Assembly (NCBI GenBank): GCA_018292915.2
Contig: JACVVK020000293.1
Location: 221,501-285,500 of the forward strand
Direction of reading: 5' to 3'
Source: Batillaria attramentaria
Lineage: Eukaryota > Mollusca > Gastropoda > Batillariidae
Length of the DNA: 64,000 nt
Of the stretch, positions 1 through 12,249 are shown piece by piece. How positions within the stretch are numbered: position 1 is the stretch's first letter; each line of letters starts with the position of its first letter. Made by a program: the position numbers and the translations under genes. Under the pieces are notes generated by a model. It was given only the letters and a program-made list of their open reading frames with translations. It had not been told where the DNA came from and made no database searches.

Positions 1-678
1 CACTTCGTGAACTTCTAGTACTCAGTCGGTATTTTTGGTTATGATATATCTGTCAAAGTAGCACTGACGAGTGTCTGTGAGGTGGAAAAATGGGATTATT
101 TATCCCGTTGTCTGGCGTGTTGCGTATCATCAGTTTTGTACAGATTGTGCCAGTTTTGTGTGTTTGTTTTTGCCCCCCTTCCCCCAAGTACGTTTTTCCC
201 AGAAGTTTTCATTTATTTTTATTGCACAGTGGGTTTCCAGAGCGGCTAGAAAGTGTATCTGTCTTTTTTTATTGCTGTTTTGTTTTGTTGGGAGGGGTGG
301 GTTTTTTTTTAACGTTTTTAGCCACAAGTTTGGAACAACATATGGTATATAAAAATAAAAGGGTAAAACATTTCGTCAGGTTTGTCTGTTGATTGAAATT
401 CGTGTTACTCTGAACTATGACATTTCTTTGTCACCGTCAGACTCAGTGTGCCCAATATTTCACTCACGCTCTGACATCCATTGTTTTAAGGGAATTTCTT
501 ACCGCGTTTTTTCTTCTTACGCAGCATGGAGTCAGTGTGAAATAATGCGAAATAAGCCAAGTCACGCTTCAGACATGCACCTATTGCATGTACTCGCACG
601 TAAAGGATGTCTCTTGAATTTTTAACTTACTTCTCTAAAGAAACGGAAACGGTAATGACTGCGAAGTGGTTACAAATT

Positions 679-876
679 AAGCAAATAAAAGCGACATAAA
701 AGGGACAGAAACCACTTAACTTTCACAAAGGACGGCACAGGTCAACGTTTCGGCTTATGTTTATGTTTTTACAAATGTTTATGTCCTGAAGAAGGCGAAA
801 GCCGAAACGTCGACCTGTGCCGCCCTTTGTCAAAGTTAAGTGGTTTCTGTCCCTTTTATCTCGCTTTTATTTACTT
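679..876. repeat. Near-perfect inverted repeat, 77-bp arms, 44-bp loop
   Basis: The left arm 679-755 and right arm 800-876 are reverse complements with only a handful of mismatches (shared words include agggacagaaaccacttaac). The right arm has a solo direct relative at 57669-57729, so this is a dispersed repeat present here as an inverted pair. The loop and the start of the right arm read CTGAAGA, GGC-GAAA-GCC, then GAAAC-GTC. Confidence 0.85.
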
Positions 877-1306
877 CTCTAATGTTTCAATAGCTGAAGA
901 AAAAAGAAAACTAGAGGGTTTTGTTTTTGTTTTTTAATCGGTGTGCCCACTATCCCTTCGACGGGGGGATTTTTTATTTATTTATTTATTTTATAAAGGT
1001 ACCGTCGACGTCAATTGACTTTAAAACTTTCTGAAGTTTTAACATCTAAATTTTGAAATTAATCTTGAATTGGAACATTTGATACCAGAGGCAATAGTAG
1101 AGTCATTTTTACCACCACTGTATGATTTTGTGTGGAGGAGTTTTGTCATTCTGATAAAATGGAAGAACACTATTGGATAATCGCGGCTTTACAGCGTAAA
1201 TCAAAGAACAGCACTGTTTGCAAACTTACTACTACAAGTTCCTAGCGAAATTCTATCAACGTAGCACAACAAAGCTTCATTGTCATATAATTGTCATTAA
1301 AAGCAA

Positions 1307-1348
1307 CCCCCCCCCCCCCCCCAAAAAAAAAAAAAAAAAAAAAAAAAA
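1307..1348 (+). repeat. Poly-C to poly-A junction
   Basis: Sixteen C are followed directly by about 26 A. The surrounding 877-1850 holds nothing else I can support. Confidence 0.8.
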
Positions 1349-1851
1349 CAACTCTCAGTATTGAGAATTTTGGTCACAATCGTGAAAGCTCCTTTAAACG
1401 AAAGAACGAACAAGCCTTGTTATCTTGCAGTTGCTTTATTTGACTTTAACAGCAGCAGCATGATGAAAATAAAACTTCCTTCATTAAAAACGAGGCAGTT
1501 GTCTATACGATACTGACTTTCGGTTTCGAATACAGCTACTAATTTGAACTACGCGTCAAAACAAGTTCTTTCCTGTACAAAGTTTGGTACCAGGATACTT
1601 TTAAAACTTTTTCGTTGCATTGACCATATGTTTTTCGCTGGGTACCGGCGCCGAACGAACAACAAAAGAGCACGAAATGGCGGCCTTGACTTGAAGCGGT
1701 TGCTCTTTGTGTTCTGTTCTCAGTTCTTAAGCTGCTTCGGTGTTTGCAGTAATCCAACACCCATCTATTCCAGTCACGTGCGTCTGAATAATGGACAAAT
1801 TGAAATTTACGCGATAAGGTGTTAATGGAAAATATGATGGAAGTGTGAGTT

Positions 1852-2215
1852 GTGTTCAGCTGACACGTCATCAGTAAATGAAATGAGGTTTTTAGTGGAA
1901 ATGGCTCCGTGGAGCCGACAAGAAAAGAAGAGAGAAAGAAAGTCACGTGTCCCGCGCTTTTCCTTTTCTGTGCTGTGTTCAGTTGACACGTTATGAGTTG
2001 AGTTAAAGGGTTCTACTGGAAACGGCTACTTTGTCAGTGTCGGCAGGAAGGGGGGAAAAAACGATGTGTCCCACGGTTATTTCCTTTTCTGTGCTCTGTT
2101 CAGTTGACACGTTTTCAGTTGGGTTTAACGGATTCTAGTGGAAACGGCAACTTTTGCCGACAAGAACGAGGCAAAATGATGTGTCGTCACAAGTTTTTCC
2201 TTCACCGTGCCTTTC
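1852..2215 (+). repeat. Three-unit tandem repeat, about 122 bp period
   Basis: The anchor ttcagTTGACACG recurs at about 1861, 1984 and 2105, each time followed by agtggaaacggc-like and later cctttt-ctgtg words. Divergence between units is moderate. A poly-G region (2228-2271) follows. Confidence 0.7.
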
Positions 2216-2704
2216 AAAGAAAAAAGGAGGGGGGGGGGGGGCACTTGCGGGGGGGGGGGGGGGGGGGGGGTAGAAATGTGAGAAGCTGGGGGAAATGGAT
2301 GTCTGGTTGAAAGACTGCAGCTCTTGCATGTGCCGTTCGTTTGATTACATTAACCGGAGGAAGGGCATTACACGTAATCGGGGCTAGGCAGTGCAGATGC
2401 CCCAAATCGCTATCCCATCCCATAGGCGCTTTTTGTATCGAAAAAGTTGCCATAAACATTTATATTATTTTCCCGGACACGAGTATCAGGAGTGTCATAT
2501 TGTTTCACCTGACATAATTATATAAATAGTGTCGACTTCCTTATTTATTTATTTTTTAGTTGTTTCGGTTTATTTGTCAGAACGATATGGACATTCAGCG
2601 TGTTAGAAAAAGGTCAAAATACCGAAAATTTCAAACACGCGCAGAAGGCGATAGACAAGACCCATTTAATCCTTAGTGAACTGATCGGGACACGTAGCAC
2701 TGTT

Positions 2705-3300
2705 TATGTGTTCGTTTGTCTAGAGACATACATACGATATGTGTCTCTGGTTTGTCTACAGACACATATAAGATTTGTGTCTCTGGTTTGTCTAGAGACA
2801 CATATAATATTTGTGTCTCTGGTTTGTCTAGAGACATACATAAGATTTGTGTCTCTGGTTTGTCTACAGACACATATAAGATTTGTGTCTCGGTTCTGTC
2901 TACAGACACATATAAGATTTGTGTCTCTGGTTTGTCTACAGGCACATAAATTTAATTATAAGATTTGTGTCTCTGGTTTGTCTCGAGACACATACAGTTG
3001 TATAAGATTTGTGTCTCTGGTTTGTCTACAGACACATATAAGATTTGTGTCTCGGTTCTGTCTACAGACACATATAAGATTTGTGTCTCTGGTTTGTCGA
3101 GAGACACATAAATTTAATTATAAGATTTGTGTCTCTGGTTTGTCTCGAGACACATACAGTTGTATAAGATTAGTGTCTCTGGTTTGTCTACAGACAAACA
3201 TAAGATTTGTGTCTCTGGTTTGTCTACAGACATACATAAGATTTGTGTCTCTGGTTTGTTTAGAGACATAGTTACATAGGATATGTGTCTGCTTTGTCCC
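2705..3300 (+). repeat. 36-bp satellite of 15 hairpin-forming units with higher-order structure
   Basis: Each unit contains TGTGTCTCTGG-tttgtc-TACAGACACA or a TAGAGACACA variant, a self-complementary stem of about 8-10 bp, followed by tataagatt. Units recur every 36 bp. Longer variants with aatttaattataag recur 163 bp apart (2944, 3107) and ctcggttctgtc variants 162 bp apart (2891, 3053), showing a higher-order repeat. Several frames stay open only because 36 is a multiple of three. Confidence 0.9.
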
Positions 3301-3426
3301 ATCTTGGAGGCTTTTTAGTCGAAAATCAGGTAATTAAAGTTGTGATGTCTGTTTTGGTTTGTATCATTTCTGTCGCTCTTATTTTGTGGATTTTGTTTAA
3401 CTTCTGGTGGTACTCACATCAATACA

Positions 3427-3650
3427 GGGGGTCCTTACTTTAAGCAAAGCCAAACAGGCCTAACAGCCCACCAATAAACATAATTATGCAGACACATTAC
3501 TTCAGTCGTATCTGCTTACCAGGTTTAGCAGTTGATGGTATTTGCACCACACAGGGTTTCGTATTTTAAGCAAAACCCAGCAGACCGAACAGCCCATCGA
3601 TAAAGATGTGCAGATATTAGTTCAGTCGTAATAAATGGTGTGTCTGGTAA
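3427..3650 (+). repeat. Two-copy local duplication, about 120 bp period
   Basis: Two copies share taagcaaa-cc, acagccca-c-ataaa and ttcagtcgta in order at 3440-3511 and 3559-3634. The copies are diverged. From 3650 to 5640 I see no gene or named repeat. Confidence 0.6.
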
Positions 3651-5640
3651 ATCAATGATAAGATCGGAGTTAAATAAAACAGCAAAGCTGTGATACATAA
3701 TTTACATGCCTGTGGTGATGCGAGATGGACAGAAATTGCTGTAATTGCCCGCTGAAGTACCAACCAGTACCAGCACGCCGCTTTTGTTCGGTTGAAGACA
3801 ACCTGGGCTAATTGAAGGACATGTTTAGAATTGTATCGGCGTGGAAGATGTTCGTGTTTGCTTATTCCAGGTATTGTCCGGGCGCGCGCACTAGAAGGAG
3901 ATGTTCTTGCAGCGTGTCGTGGTTTTAATTAAAGCGGGAAATTGTACGACAAAAAGCAGGAACGAGAATCGAACGTATTTGTGGATGCGAAGACGCAAAA
4001 CGACAAAGAGAAGATAATAAAACGTATTTCTGGGTGTAAATACGCGAATATCTGAAGGTATTCTTTGTCTACTTGTATTTGTACAAAGTTTTAGGATTTC
4101 CTTTTTGTGTGTTGTGGTTCAGCGGTTCAAAATTCCTTTTGGTATCCGCATCTGCACCAGTTTGAATGGTTACAGGCCTCAAGAATTGTGTATTTGTCGC
4201 GTGCGATTAAAGTTCCAGTATGAGTAGACTTGGGGAACTGTACACTTGTAGCGTGCATTGCTGTTATTGCTGTTTCAAGTAACATTTGACAAAGGTAACC
4301 TGAAGGGTGAGCACCGACCCAAATTATTTCATGATTTAAGATAACGGTGCACATTAGTACACACCTGTACAGGCGAATTCGAATAACCTATCCCATTTTC
4401 ATTTTTCTTATTCGTACGAGTTAAAATTTACATTCCTCTAGCGAGTGATGGTATAGAAGGATTGAAAGTTCAGCGGTCGATGCTAGAGCGAGAATGTAGA
4501 AAAGCAAAAGCGAATGGTCCTGTATTGACTGTACCAATATTTGCTTCTTTGATTCTTAGCGTAGACGGGTCCTTTAAATAACACAGCCCATGGAGGACAT
4601 CTTAATGTTCTATCACTTGAGTAGTACAGAGCGAAAAACGAGGGGCGACCGACTTTGAAATGTAAAGTACATTACGAAGGCAAACTGTATTGCACTCACC
4701 ACAAATATTGTTTAAAACACGCCGCCAATAGTGCTTAGAAATGCTGATGGAAACTTTGAAAAAGTATTGATAGTTTACATTTTGTGACCAACACTAAGTC
4801 AAGGTTGAGGTCTTATTTTGAGCACGGATCGTCCGTATGTTTTGCAGGCGCAATACTGGTTCAGTTTCTTCCCTTTTAGATAGATTCTAGTTGACGGACC
4901 CGCTAAAAGCTTCAGTTTTGGCAATTTTTCTTCAAGAACTTTCAGATCGTTCTCTGGTGTCTGATTTTCGTTCTTAGAGATTGTGATTGAAGTTGCGTGT
5001 CTGAGTGTTCTTTTTGTTGATATGTATTTGCTGTAAAATGTTTATATTATCTTCGTTTTGCTGAATTCGCTTTTACCATTTTCGAAGTTGTTTGTCGTTT
5101 GTGCAGTGTTGTTCATAATGTACAGACAGTTATATAATTTCACGCTGTTCAGTTTTACAGTTCTCTGGATTGTCTTCTTACGAGTTCTTACAGTGATGTT
5201 TTTGTTGCTTCTTGGAATACTTTCTCGTCCTTTTTCTTGAGATATTTGGAAGTTCGTCTTGCTTCTTCTGACCGGCCACCGCCCACTTGGCCCTCGCAAC
5301 CTTTACATTAGGGTCAGGTGAAAGATTTCGTGGCGACAAGCGAAACTCCTCGCTCAGGGCCCAGCACTCGTCTCCCTGGGACTGAGCGAGTTCTTCGCCC
5401 TTGTTGGCCAGCAAGAGGACAGACGTGGAAGAGGCTGCTGGGACCTTGCCCTTGGGAGGTCTTCCAGCAGTTTTGAGTTAGAGGACACGGAGTTTGAAGC
5501 AAGGACCCTTGTCCAAACAAGGAGAGGTGTAAAAAATGTAGGGGCCAAGTGGCTTTGATGAGCAGACTCGGGTGTTTGATCGGGCCGCGCACGCTCTCGG
5601 AAGGACTTCGGAGTAAATTAACACCCACTACTCCCTTTTC
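3651..5640. other. Unannotated non-coding stretch
   Basis: This is AT-leaning unique-looking sequence with no convincing exon, tRNA or repeat. The longest frames are short and uncharacteristic. Confidence 0.5.
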
Positions 5641-5650
5641 AGGCCGACCA

Positions 5651-5659
5651 TCTCTCTCT

Positions 5660-5720
<61 letters not shown>
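5651..5720 (+). repeat. (CT)n-(CA)n compound microsatellite
   Basis: A CT run passes into a CA run near 5674. The same CT-to-CA order recurs at 17117, 20412, 27798 and 39373. Confidence 0.9.
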
Positions 5721-5721
<1 letters not shown>

Positions 5722-5740
5722 GCCAAGTGCATTCGACAAT

Positions 5741-8700
5741 GAAATAAATTTGCGGTCATTGGAATATCATACGTAAAGCCGGGCTGTCCTGGGTTCTCTT
5801 ATCTTGGAGTAAATATCATCCGGAGAACCTACTTTGGGTTCAAATCAGCACCGGCAGATTTTTGCTCGTCAAGATTCCTGCCGTCGTCTTGAACTTGAAA
5901 AGGAACTAAGTGTTTATCAGACCCGTGGGGGTTAGGCCTTTATCTGTTTCAAATGACGGCGGATTTTGACCATTAGCCTGCTGTGCTACTCCCACCCACA
6001 CGCACTCGATGCCATGAATTCAACGTTTCGCCCCCCCCCCCCCCCCCCCAGTGTCGATGTTTTACCAATCACCCACCCCTCGCCTCCCCTCACCTGGCTT
6101 CGAATTCTGCGCGGGTTTCGTGTGTTTTCCAACGTCACAGTTTATTTTAGCGGAGGGTGGCAGTGGTGAAGCGTTGTCTCCAGGGGAGCTCCGATCCAGT
6201 CCGTGATCGAGTGAGTTTCCCCTCCACTTTCCCATGACCTAACGGGGTCCCTCCCGTCATACCTGTTGTTATGATAGCGGTTCCACGGCGTCTGCCCAAC
6301 TCATCATTAACAAAACCAACACACACACTCACTCTGCTGGGTAGAAGGTGTGAGAGGGGGGTGTATGGGGTGAGGAGGGGGGAGGGGATGAGGATGATGC
6401 AGGGAGAGAGAAAGATGATACATGCGGCAAGAGTGGTAGCTGGTGAGGAGAGGATGGTACAGGGGGAGAGAGAGAGGGGGGGGGGGTAAGCGGGTGAGAG
6501 AGGGGATGTATGTGTAACTAACATGCCAATCCCGCAGCTATGTGTCACGTCAAAAAAAAATTCAAAACTAAAAACCCCTGTAAAAATTTTCGTTCGTAGC
6601 CTCTCCGGCAGCTAATTGCGTTTTGGCAGGGGTGGCATGATCAAATCGAAGCTTCCCCCGGCTCGAGAGCAACCTACTTGTACACGGAATATGGTGTTGC
6701 CTTCCTATGACATCCACCAACATCATGCCGAGTAATTGGAATCACGCCTACATGGGGGATTTGTATCAGGCGGCCCATGGCTTGGCTTGGAACCAGGATG
6801 GTTTTGCCAGATATTAGTTTTGGGAGGAAACCGCAGAGAAAACGGCCGAGAAGCGGTGAAGTAGTTTGTAGAGACAAGTGCTAGAAAAACGCACGAGCCT
6901 TGCTGTTGAAACAGGCAACAAGGCGGTAATTTGGAGGAATTCGCTTCTGCCGAGGCGAGGCAGGCAGATCGTAGGCCGCTCCCTGCAAGTGTGTGTGGTG
7001 TCTTGACTGGTAGTTTAGTCAGCTTTGCGTCATGCGTTGGGAGACACTCAGCTTAAAGGGTGTTAGTTGTCTGTTCCTTGCAGACTTCTCATAGATTTAG
7101 TTTTTTAACCAGCGTATATAGCTGAGAAAGTAGAGCGTTGTTTTTTGTTTTTTTTGTTTTTTTCCCCTTTAGTGGAAATGAAAATATAGTACGTCACTAG
7201 GACACATTTTCACACACCCCCCCCCCCCCCCAAATCACACCCGACCAGCAAATCAGTCTCTCTGTTTCAGTGTTATGTAATTCTTCTAGCTTCTATTATT
7301 TTGTTCTTTCTAACTGGCTAATATCTCGTTCACTTGTTTTCCCGTACGGTTTTCAGCTGTCTGAATAAAGCCGCTCAACCAGATCAGGGTTTTACAATTC
7401 TGTCCATCAGTTTCTATCAAAAGTTAAACAATAAAAAAAAAATAGCATAAAGTATCCAACATGGGTTGTCGTTGTAGGATACTTATCAGTTTTGTTTTGC
7501 CAGAAATTGGAAGAATTTGCCTGTGAAATGATTACTGACAGATTAATGACTCTCTTAATGATTACTCTGTTACAAAAGTCAACTGTCAACTTCACTCCCA
7601 CCATTCTCTGTGGAATTCTAAAAATAAAATTCGTAATGTGAACATCGCCTAACAGCACAGTTGCTCTTCTTCCCGGCTTTGCTTCAGCTTTTTTTTTTTT
7701 TTATTTGATACATGGAAGTAGATCCCCCCCCCCCTCCCAAATTTTTCGGAGGTCTGGCATCCATGGCGGCCGGGAGGAAGCAGGGTGGTAGAGAAGCCAT
7801 CTGTGTGCAGCCGACCGTGCAGTGACCGCATCAATGGTTTTCGCATCACACCGCTGGGGGCCAATTAGATGGCAGAAGGTTCCAATCCCGCAGCCTTCCT
7901 TACCCAAGTTCCTGCCTTTCTTGGCGTAGATTAGTGTCGATCAGCCGGCAAATTGAACTGTTGAAATGGGGAATGGCAGAGAGAGAGAATGATGTTTTGG
8001 GCAGAATAAGATTAGGAAACAAATCAATTTGCTTATTCCCAGTTTATTCATAAACATTTTATTTTTTATGAAAGTTTTGAGCAAAGGGCGAACAACCGAA
8101 ATCGAGGTTCTGGACACTGCAGGGGAGAAAACTGTGCTATGTAAAGGAACGTGGACATAGATCACCTGTTCCTGTTTTGAAAGGGTAAACAAGTAAAAAC
8201 ATCGACAACAAGGGGGAAAATTGCGCCAACAATTTTCAAAGTTGGTGTTGCATTTTATGTAATGATAAAGTAAACATTGAAATCATCAGGTGGACGTAAT
8301 TCACAACATGAGTAACGATATAGCCCAGTGATTTTTAAATACGTGTTACAACCTTGCGATATAAATAAATGAATAGACGCTCGTCCCTGAGAACCGTGTA
8401 GCGCACTAAATTACCCTCAAAATTTAAAACGTAAAGCAGCAGCGTCGAGCCATCATGGCGGCTTTTTTGAAGACCCCACTCAATTACGGTGAGTTGAAAA
8501 AGGCTGAACAGTTCAGACAGCCAATCTGTCTAAATGAATCTGAAGCTACCGGCAACCGGTCTCTACGTTTTAAAGCGTGTCCCCCAACTAACTTGTCCAT
8601 GCGTACACTTGACCCCCCTCCCCCAACCCCAACCCCAGCCTCCTTTCTCCTTCGTTCCCCACGTGTAGCGTGCCCCCTCCACCCTCTCCAACCTACGCCC

Positions 8701-9270
8701 CCACACTCCCGCGTTACCGTAGGTAAGCGGAACTACGTTGAACTCTTGTGAACGACTTTCACGTGGCAAATTGTTCAATGTCATTTTTTATTATTATTTT
8801 ATAAGGGGGCTGGTTATACTGAGGTAAACGGTATACATACAGAAATTGTCTTTCGGTGATAACTCCTGTGCTTTCCGTCCAGGGCCCGTATGTAAAACTC
8901 GAGGTTAATTTAAGCCACGGCAACGGGCCTAACCCAGACTAGGACAACAGAAACCCCAAAACAAAATTAAATAAAAAAGGAAGCGAAGAAAGAAAAAGTC
9001 CTTCTAGAACGGCATAGACACCTTGCTGGAATGGACTCGCTTCCTGATTTAAAACAAAAAACAACAGAAAATTTAACACTACAGCAAGTTTAGTTCGAGG
9101 TTAGACTCAAACCCGGAGCTAAACTCCCTAACCCCGACTTTCACATGCGGGCCCTGGGGATTAAACTTTACCTTTTGGTCCATAATATGCCATGGTCCAT
9201 GTAAACGCCAGTGGCTTTATCGATGTAGAAAAAAATCACTCCTCCATGAAAGTTTATTAGTTTTATTGTT
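5741..9270. other. Unannotated non-coding stretch with poly-C tracts
   Basis: This stretch contains C runs at 6032-6050, 7218-7231 and 7726-7735, G-rich purine sequence at 6350-6487, and the weak candidate exon at 8455. No gene is supportable. Confidence 0.5.
8455..8488 (+). other. Weak candidate first coding exon (MAAFLKTPLNY)
   Basis: An ATG in the context gccatcATGGCGGC, a YY1-like element often found at start sites, is followed 34 bases later by a good donor TTACG|gtgagt. Its phase (one base left over) does not join directly in frame to the NR1J exon at 22488 or its alternative acceptor at 22449, so an intermediate exon or another gene would be needed. It may be chance. Confidence 0.15.
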
Positions 9271-9274
9271 ATTG

Positions 9275-9405
9275 TAGCCAGGCTTAACAGCCGTGCATTT
9301 CAAATTTGCGTCCTGTCGTATGAATGGTAACTTTCCGTTTTGAAGTTTGATATTAATTTTCCCTCAGAGTAGTCAGGTTTAACAGCCGTGCAATTCAGAC
9401 CCGTG
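9275..9405 (+). repeat. Small direct duplication
   Basis: gtagccaggcttaacagccg (about 9274) recurs with changes at about 9370 as agtcaggtttaacagccgtg, each followed by c-tttca or caattca. It may be the edge of an old repeat. Confidence 0.4.
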
Positions 9406-9738
9406 TCATATGACCGGCAGAGTTGTGGCCTTGTCAAGTGGTGTTACTATTCCTGTATCGTGTAGCGTTCTGACTGAGAACTGCTTGTCGCTCGGTTGGC
9501 ACCTAACGACACTTAGATATTCATTCTGCACCAAACAGACCCTGCTTAGCCGCTCAGAACTCGAGAAATTGAGAGCTGTCGTCAGGGTTTGAGTTCTGCC
9601 TCTCTGCACCAAAAAAAGTTTTGTTAACAAGGATGGATGGATAGAGGTGTATGTGATCAGTCCTGATTTTGATCTCAGTAATTAACCTGTGATTAGTATG
9701 AAATTGTTAATAGGACAGAAGACACATCTTGGGATGCT

Positions 9739-9739
<1 letters not shown>

Positions 9740-9785
<46 letters not shown>

Positions 9786-9822
9786 CTCTCTCTAACACAC
9801 ACACACACACACACACACACTG
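9740..9822 (+). repeat. (CT)n then (CA)n microsatellite
   Basis: A CT run of about 42 bp, a short interruption, then a CA run of about 26 bp. Confidence 0.9.
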
Positions 9823-10107
9823 AAACACCGACGAAATAGCTTTTACTTCAGCAGAATTTTTTCTCTCTCTGAGCAAAGTACTTTACCCCAGTCGCAGGGT
9901 TTTTTTTTTTTTTTTAAATCTGGGCAAAATTTCAGCAGCTGAAGTGAAGCCTGCACTCTACGAAGCGTTCAGTGAATCATACCTGTGTATTATGAATGGC
10001 TGAGGAAGCGTAATGGGTGTAACGGGAGGCCTAAGTTGCACCGCGTGTGCTGGATTCCTCCGCACGTTAAACTAATCCCGTACATGACTGGACTCTCTCC
10101 TGAAATA

Positions 10108-10109
10108 AA

Positions 10110-10150
<41 letters not shown>

Positions 10151-10156
10151 GGTGCC

Positions 10157-10203
<47 letters not shown>

Positions 10204-10356
10204 ACTTTCCTATATTCTTTTGATTTTGATTTTATGGTGTAGTTTAGCAAGGACAGGTTGTAAGGTAGGTTCTCGGGAACACTACAAAGTTTTATCATCA
10301 CCACCACCACCATCATCATCATCATCGTCGTCGTCGTCATCATCTCTCCAGAAATG

Positions 10357-10427
<71 letters not shown>

Positions 10428-10533
10428 CCCCTCCCCCTTCTTCTTTTAAAGTAGATTTAGTCCGCGTAGTATAGCAACGGCAAGTTTTACGATTGGTATG
10501 AACATGCCTGTAACTTCTACCGTTGTAAATGAA

Positions 10534-10566
<33 letters not shown>
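10108..10566 (+). repeat. Cluster of (CT)n, (GT)n, (ACC/ATC/GTC)n microsatellites
   Basis: CT at 10111-10146, GT at 10159-10201, triplets at 10298-10345, a pure CT run at 10360-10425 and CT again at 10537-10563. Confidence 0.9.
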
Positions 10567-10567
<1 letters not shown>

Positions 10568-10689
10568 CCGCGCTGCACACTACCGCCACACCACCACCCC
10601 AACACTGTACCCTCTTTCTTTGCCTTGCCCCACTTCGCGACTGTGAGCAGGGAAAGGGATTAACCTGGTGGGGTCACTCGGTGCAATAG

Positions 10690-11975
10690 CTTACCGCTGA
10701 CAACCCCGTTTGATACTGGGATATTTAGGGGGCTTGCTAATAAACACTGCGGTCTGCGCAGCCACGCGATATTCCTCTCAACCGAATCGCTGACCTGAGG
10801 AGGGTATCTTGGCTAAGCTATAATGCACGTTTTCGTGGTGTGTGTGTATGTGTGTGGGCGAGTGTGTGGGTGTATTAATGTTACTCAAACCTAGTTGCGT
10901 CATTGAACAGCAGGAATAAATAATAATTGCCTTGTGTAATCTGATAATCACAGAAAATAGTTGATCCTTACACAGTAGTTATTAGATGTATTTAGTTCTG
11001 GTAGTAGTAGTAGTTTAGTCAATTACGATATTTGTTGTCATTTAAAATCATCCATCCTTATCTTCATGAGGACGTTTTGTAATATGCTTCTTACAACGAA
11101 TACACCACTGATCACGGAATATCAGTTGTAGACTCTAATTTTTGGTGACGTACTTCGGTGACGTACTTCACATGAATCTGTGGCGTCATCACACGTTGTA
11201 CACGGCTTAATATTACGTATAACGGGTTTTGAAAGTCACTGGTAGTGGTAACATGAATAAACAAAACAGAACTTTTCAACCTGGTCGTCTACACAACTGT
11301 TTTTCTTTCGTCTTAGTATTTGTAATCGTGTACTAGAGGACGTGTTTTCCCCTCGAGTGAAACTTATTTTTCGGTCCGGCGTGCACGAGACAAAATGTTT
11401 TTCATCGAGCCTCTGCGAAAGCGATAGTCGCGATGCAAACTCCCCCCCCCCCTTTTTTTTTCTCATCTCACTGATTGTTGTGCTTTTCACCTGAGGGGTT
11501 TCGGATCAATAGACAGCAGTAGTAGTAACGTTACGCTTCACCTGTCCCAGTCCTAGCAAGCTTTACTATAGTCGTGGTGTGTCGATCCACAGTGCTGTTG
11601 CTTGCTGGCTGCTCCCACTGTTTTTGTTTTCGATTCAGTTCTGCGCGGTCAGGTTGGCGTGGCCGGTGGATGGGCAAGTTGTGTTTGAAGCATTGGATCG
11701 ACAAACTTGCCCTGTGTTCTCCCTTCGACCCCCCGGTGCGTGTAGGCTCTCTCTGTTGTTCCCATCTCTCTTCCATTTCCCTCGAGCTGAAATGTTGTAG
11801 AAACAAAGAAAGGGGATTGATGTTCCAGTTTGTCTCCCGTTCGTTCTGTCCGCTGATTTTTGGTAAAGGTGGGGATGATCTTCATGATGGTAATGATGAT
11901 GATGTGATGCCCCCACCCCCTCACCCCCCCCCCCCACCCCAACCCAACTGAGTACTCACGGCGCTTAGAGCGAGT
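10690..11975. other. Unannotated non-coding stretch
   Basis: It contains two adjacent ggtgacgtactt words at 11143-11171 and a C-rich tract at 11923-11945. No gene is supported. Confidence 0.45.
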
Positions 11976-11987
11976 CTTTGAGAGAAG

Positions 11988-12141
11988 GGTAGGTGGGTAG
12001 ATGTTTTGGAGTTTAACGTCCTTAGGTGACGGGACAACGAGAATAAGGCCAGCACAAATATTGAACCCCAGCCAGGATCCGAACTCACGACCCAGGCATT
12101 GAAAGTCCAACGCTCTACCGTTTGGCTATCCAGGCTCCCTG
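11988..12141 (-). mobile_element. SINE-A copy
   Basis: Antisense full-length-like copy: tRNA-like head at the right end (B-box complement near 12090, A-box near 12120) and the body word gtttaacgtcct at the left. An 11-bp target-site duplication tttgagagaag flanks it (11977-11987 and 12142-12152). Confidence 0.85.
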
Positions 12142-12249
12142 TTTGAGAGAAGACCAGCGAGAAAAAAAAAGGTAGAACTAATACACAGGAACTGCCGATT
12201 TTAAAAAACAAAAACAAAAAAAAAACAAAAAACAGTTATGTGTTTATTT

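Noticed and set aside
2600..3271. 223-codon repetitive open frame (VCLQTHIRFVSL units)
   Set aside because: It is the 36-bp satellite read in frame. Other frames and the opposite strand are also open, and composition follows the hairpin repeat rather than protein constraint.
2705..3300. CRISPR-like array of regularly spaced repeats
   Set aside because: There are no unique spacers, the units are contiguous and the genome is eukaryotic.
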